Shown: positions 17,831-25,347 of the stretch, piece by piece
How positions within the stretch are numbered: position 1 is the first letter of the stretch
Layout of the letters: every line of letters begins with the position of its first letter
NCBI GenBank assembly: GCA_047631555.1
Contig: JBLHZY010000001.1
Location: 806,001 to 870,000, forward strand
Origin: JBLHZY01 sp047631555
Lineage (GTDB): Bacteria > Pseudomonadota > Alphaproteobacteria > Rhodobacterales > Rhodobacteraceae
Direction: 5' to 3'
DNA: 64,000 nt
The notes under the pieces: model-generated
Seen by the model: the letters and a program-made list of their open reading frames with translations, nothing else
What the model was told of the DNA's origin: nothing
Databases searched by the model: none
Position numbers and translations under genes: made by a program

Positions 17831-18946
17831 CTAATACGGCCCATCTTCAAGCACACCGTCCGCAGACATCTGCGCATATAAGAGCCCCTCGCGAAGCCCC
17901 CGGTCCGCAACCGACAAGCGATCCGTCGGCCAAACCCGTAACAACGCTTGCAAAATCGCCGCCCCCGACATGATCAAGGTCTGGCGATCTCGCCCAATCC
18001 GTGGATCCGCGCGCCGCCCCGCAGGGCCAAGATCCAGATAGTCGCGGATCACTTTGTCGATCTGATCCGACGTCATCCGTAGCCCATCCACCCGGTTGCG
18101 ATCATAGCGGCGCAGGCCAAGATGGCTTGCCGCAACGGTTGTGACCGTGCCGCTCGTCCCGATAATCTGAAAGCCCTCGCGCGCCTGCACATCCGCATAG
18201 GGCGCAAAACTCGACATGCTTTCCTCAAAGAACCAGCTCATCAAAGCAAAGCGCGCAGAATCGTCCTCGACGTCCTCAAACTGATCCTTCAACGTCGCAA
18301 CCCCAAGCGGCACAGAAATCCAATCCACGACCTTGGCATGGGGAAACGGGCTGCCCGCTGCCGGATTAAACCCGGTATGAAGGCGCATAATCGCGCGCGG
18401 GCGATCCAGCTTGGGCACTTGGCTTAGATCGATCCAAACAAGCTCGGTCGAGCCGCCGCCAATATCCACAACAAGCAATTGTTCGGTCTTGGTGCTCACC
18501 AAAGGCGCGCAGGAAATCACCGCAAGCCGCGCTTCTTCCTCTGGCTCAATGATATCAAGCTTCAGCCCGGTCTCGCGGTGCACATAGCGGATGAAATCAC
18601 CGGCATTGCGCGCGCGACGGCAGGCCTCGGTTGCGACAAGGCGCATCCGGGTCACTTCGTGTTTTTCGAGCTTCTTGCGGCACACGCGCAGCGCCTGAAC
18701 GGTACGCGCCATCGAGGCGCGCGAAAGCCGCCCCGTCGCCTCCAACCCTGCCCCAAGCTGGACAGATTTGGAAAAGCTATCAACCACATGCAACTGGTTG
18801 CCCTTTGGCTGGGCAATCAACATACGGCAAGAATTTGTACCCAAATCAAGCGCTGCATAAAGCGTCGCGGGATCAGGGGTCGCAGGCAGAGCGCGCTCAA
18901 CCGGTCTTGGGAACGCAGCCCCACTTTTGGGACGCTTGGGCGTCAT
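17831..18946 (-). CDS. ppx: exopolyphosphatase / pppGpp phosphohydrolase (Ppx/GppA family)
   Basis: 371 aa, ASKHA-fold. Phosphate-1 motif 'ALDLGTNSCRMLI' occurs near residue 35 and the second loop 'VVDIGGGSTELVW' near 165. It would hydrolyse polyphosphate and/or pppGpp. It lacks the extra C-terminal HD-like domain of E. coli Ppx, so the shorter GppA/Ppx type fits best. I set the start at ATG 18946, which follows GGAGG by 6-8 bases; extension upstream has no support. The enzyme class is clear, the precise substrate is not. Confidence 0.88.
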   Translation of the reverse strand: MTPKRPKSGAAFPRPVERALPATPDPATLYAALDLGTNSCRMLIAQPKGNQLHVVDSFSKSVQLGAGLEATGRLSRASMARTVQALRVCRKKLEKHEVTRMRLVATEACRRARNAGDFIRYVHRETGLKLDIIEPEEEARLAVISCAPLVSTKTEQLLVVDIGGGSTELVWIDLSQVPKLDRPRAIMRLHTGFNPAAGSPFPHAKVVDWISVPLGVATLKDQFEDVEDDSARFALMSWFFEESMSSFAPYADVQAREGFQIIGTSGTVTTVAASHLGLRRYDRNRVDGLRMTSDQIDKVIRDYLDLGPAGRRADPRIGRDRQTLIMSGAAILQALLRVWPTDRLSVADRGLREGLLYAQMSADGVLEDGPY

Positions 18947-19286
18947 ATCACGCCCTCCAATATATTGGCTTGTGGATAAGTTACGCTCACTGGGGTGATT
19001 TGGCAATCTTGCAATCCGCCCAATTCGATCCGATTTCCCCCGCGCCGCCGCCCCCAAACGCGCCTTCCCCTGCGGCAATCTCGCCCGCCCTCATAACCTT
19101 CATGAGAAGTTTTCCAATTGCGCCCCCTTCCCTCAAATCCCCGCCTGCACTAGCCATAGCCCTGCAAAAGCCCAAAACCCTGCGCGCGCTCAAAACGTCG
19201 CCTTCGGGCCAAGCCATGTCGAAAAACGCCCCCGTTATGCGGGCCCCACTGCGTAGAAAAAACTACGAACAGGAGAGAATCAGCCA
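18947..19286. other. 340-bp intergenic region, divergent promoters expected
   Basis: Lies between ppx (minus) and the methyl-transfer locus (plus). I see no convincing gene and no B12 riboswitch. The only structure noted is CGTAG-N6-CTACG (19252-19267) directly ahead of the AGGAG site of the next gene, where it might affect translation. Confidence 0.5.
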
Positions 19287-19583
19287 ATGGCCGATGTTAC
19301 GATCTTTTACTGGCGCGATATTCCAGCTCAGGTGATGGTGGGCCGCGGCCGCCGCGGCACCAAACGCCCTCTGTCAGAGCGCTTCGAGCAAGCGATTGAT
19401 CGCGCCGCCATGAAGATCGGGGCGCGTGATAGCGATGCCTACCTTGCCGAATGGCGCAAAGCCGCGCCGTTTTCGGTCGAGGGCGAAGACGCTGCCGTTG
19501 CTGATGCTCAGGCCGCCAAACTTGAGGCAGAATATCCCCAAGAGCGGCTGAAATCCCTGATCGCAAATGATGGACGCGAATGA
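19287..19583 (+). CDS. 'virulence factor' family small protein, C1/methyl-transfer locus
   Basis: 98 aa, soluble, opening 'MADVTIFYWRDIPAQVMVGRGRRG', which fits the small family named 'Virulence factor' in domain databases. Its biochemical role is unknown. It starts behind AGGAG, and its TGA overlaps an ATG of the MetF-like gene as ATGA, so the two are very likely made together. This family often sits beside MetF-like and corrinoid methyltransferase genes in Rhodobacteraceae (recalled, not checked), pointing to a helper role in B12-dependent methyl transfer. Confidence 0.8.
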   Translation: MADVTIFYWRDIPAQVMVGRGRRGTKRPLSERFEQAIDRAAMKIGARDSDAYLAEWRKAAPFSVEGEDAAVADAQAAKLEAEYPQERLKSLIANDGRE

Positions 19584-19609
19584 CGCGTCTGCGCATATGG
19601 GAGGCCGCC

Positions 19610-20569
19610 ATGGCTTTGCTTAACTTTCGCAAGAAACCCGAACCAACTGCGTCAAATCCCGGCGCGGTTGCTGCTCTGCTCAACGGCCACTCGATCGAGG
19701 TGATGCCGCGCACCGCCGCCAAGATCGCGGATTTCCCCGCCCTTTTACCCAAGGGCACGCGCGTCTATATCGCCCATATTGATGGCACCCCGATTGAGGA
19801 TATGGTCGCCACCGCCGCGCGCCTCAGCGCCGCCGGATACGAGGTCATGCCGCATTTCCCCGCTCGGATCATCAAGGACGAAGCCACGCTCAAGGATTGG
19901 ATTGCCCGTTACAGCGGCGAGGCAAATGTCAGCCAAGCGCTCCTGCTTGCAGGCAATAACGCCAAACCAGTCGGCGATTTTCACTCCTCCATTCAGCTTT
20001 TGGAGAGCGGCGCATTTGATGCGGCTGGCTTTACCCGCCTGCATGTCGCAGGCCATCCAGAGGGCAACCGCGATATCGATCCCGATGGCTCTGATCGCGC
20101 CGTGATGGAGGCGTTGCATATCAAGCAAGCGCTTTCAAATCGCACCGATGCGCAAATGGCCATTGCCACGCAATTCTGCTTTGAAGCCGCCCCGGTGATC
20201 GCATGGGCCGAGCGCCTGCAGTTTGAGGGCATCACCCTGCCGATCCATCTTGGCATCGCAGGCCCCGCCAAGCTGCAAACGCTGATCCGTTTTGCCATTG
20301 CCTGCGGCGTTGGCCCCTCGCTGAGCGTGCTGCAAAAACGCGCGATGGATGTGACCAAACTCGTGCTGCCCTATACGCCCGATGCCCTGCTCGCCGATCT
20401 CGCCGCGCACAAAGCCGCGCATCCCAAAAGCAATATCGCGCAGCTGCATCTCTTCCCCCTTGGCGGCATTGAAACGGCCGCGACTTGGGCGCAAAAAACC
20501 TGCGCCGCGCCCACCAATATCCAAGCCGCCCAAAGCACCCCTGCCAATTCCCAAAAAGCCCCGCTATAA
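19610..20569 (+). CDS. MetF-like methylenetetrahydrofolate reductase family protein
   Basis: 319 aa TIM-barrel-like protein distantly similar to MetF. The 'LLLAGNNAKPVGDF' segment corresponds to the MetF 'LaLRGD.P' loop and 'HVAGHPEGN' to its 'vAGYPEgHp' loop. It would reduce 5,10-methylene-THF to 5-methyl-THF, the methyl donor for the pterin-binding protein encoded next. I prefer ATG 19610, which has GGGAGG just upstream. The coupled ATG 19580 (ATGA overlap with the previous gene) would add 10 residues. It is divergent from E. coli MetF, so the reaction is inferred from family and context. Confidence 0.82.
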   Translation: MALLNFRKKPEPTASNPGAVAALLNGHSIEVMPRTAAKIADFPALLPKGTRVYIAHIDGTPIEDMVATAARLSAAGYEVMPHFPARIIKDEATLKDWIARYSGEANVSQALLLAGNNAKPVGDFHSSIQLLESGAFDAAGFTRLHVAGHPEGNRDIDPDGSDRAVMEALHIKQALSNRTDAQMAIATQFCFEAAPVIAWAERLQFEGITLPIHLGIAGPAKLQTLIRFAIACGVGPSLSVLQKRAMDVTKLVLPYTPDALLADLAAHKAAHPKSNIAQLHLFPLGGIETAATWAQKTCAAPTNIQAAQSTPANSQKAPL

Positions 20570-20600
20570 AGCGGCGAAATCAAACAGAAAGCCGAAATTC

Positions 20601-21566
20601 ATGACCCGCACCGTTCTTGAAAGCCAAACCAAAACCGTCACCATCGGATTTGATGAACCCTTCTGCGTGATCGGCGAGCGGATCAATCCAACCGGGCGCA
20701 AAAAGCTCGCCGCCGAGCTCGAAGCAGGCGATTTCAGCACTGTTGAGCGGGATGCTTTGGAGCAGGTAGCCTGTGGCGCGATGGTTTTGGATGTAAACGC
20801 GGGCGTGGTTTACAACTCCAATCCAAACCCAAATGAAACAGAGCCGCCCCTGATGCGCGCAATGATCGAGCTGGTGCAGGGGCTTGTTGATGTCCCACTT
20901 TGTATCGACAGCTCGGTGCCCGGCGCGCTTGAGGCTGGGCTTGCCGCCGCCAATGGCCGCCCGCTGGTCAATTCGGTGACGGGCGAGGAAGACCGCCTCG
21001 AGCTGGTGCTGCCCTTGATCAAGAAATACAACGTTCCCGTTGTGGCGATTTCCAACGATGATACGGGCATTTCTGAGGATCCGGATGTCCGCTTTGCCGT
21101 GGCTAAAAAGATCGTCGAGCGGGCGGCCGATTTCGGCATTCCGGCGCATGATATCGTCGTTGATCCCCTCGTGATGCCGATCGGCGCGATGGCGACAGCG
21201 GGCCAGCAAGTTTTCGCCCTGGTGCGCCGCCTGCGTGATGAGCTCGGGGTCAATACCACCTGCGGCGCGTCCAACGTTTCCTTTGGTCTGCCCCATCGCC
21301 ACGGCGTCAATGCGGCCTTCCTGCCCATGGCGATTGGCGCAGGCATGACCAGCGCGATCATGAACCCGGTGCGCCCGGTTGAAATGGAAGCGATCCGCGC
21401 GGCCAACTTGCTGATGAACCACGATGCCAACGGCGGCCAGTGGATCAACTTTAGCCGCGTTCTGGATGCGGTGGCCGAAGGAACGCCCTTTGCCGAAGCC
21501 TCTAAAGCGGCGGCTGGTGGCGGGCGCGGTGGGCGCACTGGGCGCTCCGCACGCCGCCGCGGCTGA
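20601..21566 (+). CDS. pterin-binding methyltransferase, split methionine synthase component (MetH pterin domain)
   Basis: 321 aa TIM barrel of the dihydropteroate-synthase-like family that moves methyl groups between methyl-THF and a corrinoid protein. Landmarks: 'VIGERINPTGRKKL' near the N-terminus, 'LDVNAG', 'CIDSS', 'NSVTGEE', 'VVDPLVMPIG', and 'ASNVSFGLPHR', the usual pterin pocket signature. It matches the stand-alone pterin domain of a split MetH; the alternative is an MtgA/AcsE-like enzyme working in the opposite direction. The C-terminus is a Gly/Arg tail ending RSARRRG, shared in style with two other proteins of the pathway. Start ATG 20601 is chosen by family N-terminus; upstream frame overlaps the previous gene. 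Confidence 0.88.
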   Translation: MTRTVLESQTKTVTIGFDEPFCVIGERINPTGRKKLAAELEAGDFSTVERDALEQVACGAMVLDVNAGVVYNSNPNPNETEPPLMRAMIELVQGLVDVPLCIDSSVPGALEAGLAAANGRPLVNSVTGEEDRLELVLPLIKKYNVPVVAISNDDTGISEDPDVRFAVAKKIVERAADFGIPAHDIVVDPLVMPIGAMATAGQQVFALVRRLRDELGVNTTCGASNVSFGLPHRHGVNAAFLPMAIGAGMTSAIMNPVRPVEMEAIRAANLLMNHDANGGQWINFSRVLDAVAEGTPFAEASKAAAGGGRGGRTGRSARRRG

Positions 21567-21664
21567 TCCAAAACAGGCCTAACCGCCACAACCCGCAGGA
21601 AAATCCCGCCCGCCCCTATACGGCGCGCGCGCATTGGATCATCCTGCGCCGAGGCGAGCAATTG

Positions 21665-23701
21665 ATGGACAAAACGATGAGCGATCCGCTGGTAATCTTC
21701 ATGCCCTCAGGCAAGCGCGGCCATTTCGCCGCCGGAACCCCTGTGCTTACAGCGGCGCGCCAACTTGGCGTTGATCTGGATAGCGTCTGCGGCGGGCGCG
21801 GCATCTGCTCGAAATGCCAAGTGCAGCCCTCCTTCGGCGAATTCCCCAAACATGGGCTGACCGCGCGCATTGAGGCGCTCTCGCCGATCAATGCCGTGGA
21901 AGAACGCTATGATCGCATTCGCGGGTTAAAACCGGGCCGCCGCTTGGGCTGCCAGGCGACGGTTCAGGGCGATATCGTCATTGATGTCCCGGCCGAAAGC
22001 CAAGTCCACAAACAGGTGATCCGCAAGGCCGCCACAGACCGCGTGATCGAGATGGACCCCGCCACCCGGCTTTATTATGTCGAGCTGGAAGCCCCCGATA
22101 TGCACGCCCCCTTGGGCGATTGGGAACGCCTCAAAGCCGCGCTCGCAACCGAATGGGATGTCCAAAACGCGACCCTTCCCACAGGCCTTTTCGCCACGCT
22201 TCAGCCCGTGCTCGCCAAAGGCGATTACAAAATAACCGTGGCGATCAACGCAGCCGTTGAGGGCCAAAACCAAGTTGTCGCGCTCTGGCCTGGCCTGCAT
22301 GATGCGCCGCTCTATGGCCTTGCGATTGACCTTGGCTCAACGACCATCGCCGCCCATCTCAGCGATCTTTCCTCCGGCGCAGTCGTTGCCTCCGGCGGGC
22401 TGATGAACCCGCAAATCCGCTTTGGCGAAGACCTAATGAGCCGCGTCTCTTACGCGATGATGAACGAGGGCGGCGCGGCCGAAATGACAAGCGCCGTGCG
22501 CGAGGCCTTGGCTCAACTCGCCTCCGATCTCGCCCAAGAGGCCAAAATCAGCGTCTCGGATATTTTCGAGGCGGTCTTCGTGTGCAACCCGGTGATGCAC
22601 CACCTGCTGCTCGGCATCGACCCTTCCCCGCTTGGCCAAGCACCCTTCCCACTGGCGCTATCGGACGCGATCAACCTGCCCGCAAGCGCGCTTGATCTTG
22701 GCCTGAATGCGCAAGCCCAAACCTATATCCTGCCCTGTATCGCAGGCCATGTGGGCGCAGATGCGGCTGCCGTGGCCCTGTCTGAGGCGCCCGAAAAGGC
22801 CGAAGACCTCACCCTGATCGTCGATGTCGGCACCAATGCCGAGATCATATTAGGCAACAAAAACCGCGTGTTGGCATGTTCCTCGCCCACAGGCCCCGCC
22901 TTTGAGGGCGCGCAAATCTCTGCCGGCCAACGCGCCGCCCCCGGCGCCATTGAGCGGGTCGAGATCAACCCAGTGACCAAAGAGCCGCGCTTTCGCGTCA
23001 TCGGCTCTGAGCTTTGGTCAGATGAGCCGGGCTTTGATCTGGCCACCGCCACAAGCGGCATCACCGGCATCTGCGGCTCGGGCATCATCGAGGCCGTGGC
23101 GGAAATGCGCGCCGCTGGCCTGCTGGATCGCTCCGGCCTGATTGGATCCGCCGAACAAACCGGCGCGCCCCGCATTGAGCCGCAAGGCAGAACCCACGCC
23201 TACTTGCTGCATGACGCAACCGCCGACGGCGGCCCGCGCATCATGGTCACCCAAGGCGATATCCGCGCCATCCAACTGGCCAAATCCGCGCTCTATGCAG
23301 GCGCGCGCCTGCTCATGGACGAGCTCGGCGTTGATCGGGTTGAACGGGTGATCCTCGCGGGCGCTTTTGGCGCGCATATCAGCCCAAAACACGCCGCCAT
23401 CCTTGGCATGATCCCCGACTGCGCGCTCAAAAACGTCAGCTCAGCAGGCAATGCTGCGGGCACAGGCGCGCAGATCGCGCTAGCCTCGCGCAAGGCCCGC
23501 CGCCACATCGAGGCGCTGGTGCGCAAGATCACCAAAGTCGAGACAGCCATCGAGCCGCGCTTCCAAGAGCATTTCGTCGCCGCCTCCGCCATTCCCCACG
23601 CAACCGCGCCCTATACCGAACTTGCGGGCGAAATCACCCTCCCTGAACCCAGCTTCAATGCAGGCGATGGTGGCGGGCGCAAACGGCGGCGCGATCGCTA
23701 A
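21665..23701 (+). CDS. RamA/RACo-like corrinoid activation protein (2Fe-2S + ASKHA ATPase, DUF4445)
   Basis: 678 aa. It uses ATP to return oxidised Co(II) corrinoid to Co(I). The N-terminal ferredoxin domain has C42, C48, C51 and C96 in the plant-type [2Fe-2S] pattern ('VCGGRGICSKC', 'LGCQAT'). A middle linker is followed by ASKHA-type nucleotide-binding loops: 'AIDLGSTTIAAHL' near 220, 'LIVDVGTNAEI' near 385 and 'ILAGAFGAHIS' near 562. It stands in for the missing activation domain of MetH. The tail is GGGRKRRRDR, again Arg-rich. Start ATG 21665 follows GAGGCGAG. It is ~100 bp after the pterin-binding gene in the same direction. Confidence 0.9.
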   Translation: MDKTMSDPLVIFMPSGKRGHFAAGTPVLTAARQLGVDLDSVCGGRGICSKCQVQPSFGEFPKHGLTARIEALSPINAVEERYDRIRGLKPGRRLGCQATVQGDIVIDVPAESQVHKQVIRKAATDRVIEMDPATRLYYVELEAPDMHAPLGDWERLKAALATEWDVQNATLPTGLFATLQPVLAKGDYKITVAINAAVEGQNQVVALWPGLHDAPLYGLAIDLGSTTIAAHLSDLSSGAVVASGGLMNPQIRFGEDLMSRVSYAMMNEGGAAEMTSAVREALAQLASDLAQEAKISVSDIFEAVFVCNPVMHHLLLGIDPSPLGQAPFPLALSDAINLPASALDLGLNAQAQTYILPCIAGHVGADAAAVALSEAPEKAEDLTLIVDVGTNAEIILGNKNRVLACSSPTGPAFEGAQISAGQRAAPGAIERVEINPVTKEPRFRVIGSELWSDEPGFDLATATSGITGICGSGIIEAVAEMRAAGLLDRSGLIGSAEQTGAPRIEPQGRTHAYLLHDATADGGPRIMVTQGDIRAIQLAKSALYAGARLLMDELGVDRVERVILAGAFGAHISPKHAAILGMIPDCALKNVSSAGNAAGTGAQIALASRKARRHIEALVRKITKVETAIEPRFQEHFVAASAIPHATAPYTELAGEITLPEPSFNAGDGGGRKRRRDR

Positions 23702-23774
23702 CAAAAAACCGCGCCAAATCCGCCGCGCCCCCTCTTGACGCCGCGCAGCACTTTGAATACCTCCACCCCCATAA

Positions 23775-23848
23775 GCGGGTGTAGCTCAATGGTAGAGCAG
23801 CAGCTTCCCAAGCTGAATACGAGGGTTCGATTCCCTTCACCCGCTCCA
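23775..23848 (+). tRNA. tRNA-Gly (anticodon CCC), CCA encoded
   Basis: A full 74-nt cloverleaf: acceptor GCGGGTG / CACCCGC, D-arm GCTC...GAGC, anticodon loop TTCCCAA giving CCC, T-arm AGGGTTCGATTCCCT, and an encoded 3' TCCA. It closely resembles E. coli tRNA-Gly(CCC). One G-A mismatch tops the anticodon stem. Its 3' end is the left direct repeat of the element that follows. Confidence 0.95.
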
Positions 23849-23851
23849 AAT
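23833..23851 (+). repeat. attL-like direct repeat (tRNA-Gly 3' end)
   Basis: 19-bp copy inside the tRNA T-arm and acceptor end, plus CCA and AAT. It pairs with 24908-24926. Confidence 0.85.
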
Positions 23852-23970
23852 TCACAGTGTTGTGGGTTTGATAGACTTTTTTTGCTCAAGCTAGCTGATT
23901 AAAGTTACAATAGCTTACAACCATTAAATTCCTCAATTCAGGTAAATCCAATGAGTAGGGTGAGCGTCCT

Positions 23971-24798
23971 CTAACTACGTAGCCCAGCACCAATAGCAAT
24001 CCTCCCGAGAGTGTATCCATCGATTTGCTGTAGAGCGCTTGCTCTAATACCGGCAACAAAAATTTCTACCTCTAAAGGGTTGTTTACCGACTTTTGCAAT
24101 ACAGCATGATACTCTTGTTTTGCCTTGGCAATGGACATTGCCTGTAGCGCCCCGCCAGTTCCTTTGTCCGGGTTAGTTTGAATTGCTTCAATTGTTAAAT
24201 CAAAAATACTACGTTTCGTCTTTTTCCCGGCTTCCGCTAATCGATAGAAGTGTGCTTTTCCTGATCCAAAAGCAAAAACGTCACCAGTTTTCAAAGCAAT
24301 TTCTTGCATCCCAATTTCGGAACCTTCTTCGGTTTGGAGCCACTTCAAAAAAAACACACGCGGCGTTTTCGATTTCGGGCAATAACCAAAAATTGCTGCT
24401 TCGTATCTCATAGGATTGACTTGAGTCTCTTGATTGAGAAGATTGGCGCAGCGAAGAAAAACCTCGGCGATAGTGGTAAACTGTGGCGCTTTTGAAGTAC
24501 CATTGAAATCGTGCATATTTAGCAAAACATTCGAAACCATTGCATGAAGCGTTGTCGCTGCAAGTGTACTGCCAGAAAATGCGAAACCGAATTTTCCACT
24601 ATACCGCTTTCGCATTCCGTCATTACCGACTTTATGCTTGCCCTTCTTGGCCGAAGTAAACAGAAAAGGGACAATAAATAGCTTGGTTAAACTATCAGTT
24701 ACCTTCGAGATTCGGTCTCCCATGTCACTAGATACTCTTGAATCGGAGAGCGCATTAAAGCCACCAGGGTCAGTAAGGTTTATTACGATCAATGTCAT
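23971..24798 (-). CDS. proteasome/HslV-like Ntn-hydrolase-fold protein, sole cargo of the tRNA-Gly element
   Basis: 275 aa, no close family recognised. The N-terminus begins M-T-L-I-V, so removal of Met would expose Thr2, as in threonine proteases. The following landmarks line up with HslV/proteasome beta subunits: D19 in 'ALSDSR', K39 in 'TKLFIVPF' (likely Lys33 equivalent), 'FAFSGSTLAATTL' at 72-84 for 'GFAGGTADAFTL', an 'AAIFGY' strand, and 'DVFAFGSGKAHF' at 173-184 for 'IAIGSGG'. An insert of about 30 residues (45-70) is Lys-rich. The start has AAAGGGAG upstream. Codon use is AT-rich compared with neighbours. Protease activity and any defence role are inference. No HslU/Clp-like partner is encoded in the element. 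Confidence 0.65.
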   Translation of the reverse strand: MTLIVINLTDPGGFNALSDSRVSSDMGDRISKVTDSLTKLFIVPFLFTSAKKGKHKVGNDGMRKRYSGKFGFAFSGSTLAATTLHAMVSNVLLNMHDFNGTSKAPQFTTIAEVFLRCANLLNQETQVNPMRYEAAIFGYCPKSKTPRVFFLKWLQTEEGSEIGMQEIALKTGDVFAFGSGKAHFYRLAEAGKKTKRSIFDLTIEAIQTNPDKGTGGALQAMSIAKAKQEYHAVLQKSVNNPLEVEIFVAGIRASALQQIDGYTLGRIAIGAGLRS

Positions 24799-24907
24799 TT
24801 ATGGCTCCCTTTCTAATAAGGGTGAAATTCGGTAATCCTTTATTGAAGCAACTATACAAATTGATTCAAGGAGTGGAAGTAAATCCTATATTACTTGAAT
24901 TTGCCTG

Positions 24908-24926
24908 CCCTTCACCCGCTCCAAAT
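24908..24926 (+). repeat. attR-like direct repeat
   Basis: Second perfect copy of the 19-bp tRNA-Gly 3' sequence, with no tRNA body next to it. It marks the far end of the element. Confidence 0.85.
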
Positions 24927-25022
24927 CCCCGCGCCCTGCCCCGATTTGCAAGCAATTGACGCAACGGCCCTGTGGCGCAAGCCCTCAATCCTGTCCACTC
25001 TGCGCCAAAGACAGGAGCCGAA

Positions 25023-25313
25023 ATGAACGATATCCTCACCACCGCAATTGCCGACTTGAACACCCGCCTCAATGGCGCGCAGTTTGATCAATCCATCGCT
25101 TTGGTGGTGGAAAACGTCGGAACGCTTCTGATTGACAGCGACGGCGCGCGGATGAGCGAGAAGCGCGGCGATTGCGCGATTTTCGCCTCGCAGAAAACCT
25201 TGCTTGGATTGATGGATGGCTCTGTCAAAGTCATGCCCGCTGTGATGACGGGCAAACTCAAGATCAAGGGTGATCCAAAAGCCGCGCTGAAACTTACCGA
25301 ATTTTTAGGTTAA
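25023..25313 (+). CDS. SCP2 sterol-binding domain protein
   Basis: 96 aa, a single SCP2-like domain that binds lipids or acyl-CoAs in a hydrophobic tunnel. Typical features are the central 'LLIDSDGARM' strand pair and the C-terminal 'VMTGKLKIKGDPKAALKL' signature. I chose ATG 25023 because CAGGAG lies just upstream; an in-frame start at 24972 would run back toward the repeat of the element. Role is probably lipid carriage; no ligand can be named. Confidence 0.88.
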   Translation: MNDILTTAIADLNTRLNGAQFDQSIALVVENVGTLLIDSDGARMSEKRGDCAIFASQKTLLGLMDGSVKVMPAVMTGKLKIKGDPKAALKLTEFLG

Positions 25314-25347
25314 GTATCGCGCGCAACTATTTGATAATGCGCTTAAA

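Larger units (their letters stand above)
23833..24926. mobile_element. 1,075-bp tRNA-Gly-associated mini-element (no integrase)
   Basis: A 19-bp perfect direct repeat, CCCTTCACCCGCTCCAAAT, occurs at the tRNA 3' end (23833-23851) and again at 24908-24926. The period is 1,075 bp and both flanking bases differ, so the repeat has sharp edges. The DNA between is clearly AT-richer than the rest of the window and holds one gene on the minus strand. This is the footprint of integration at a tRNA 3' end by a tyrosine recombinase, but no integrase is present. The element must be non-autonomous, or the remnant of a larger island. Confidence 0.88.

Noticed and set aside
18987..19217. 76-codon minus-strand frame upstream of ppx
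   Set aside because: Gly/Ala-rich translation with no start signal or recognisable domain.
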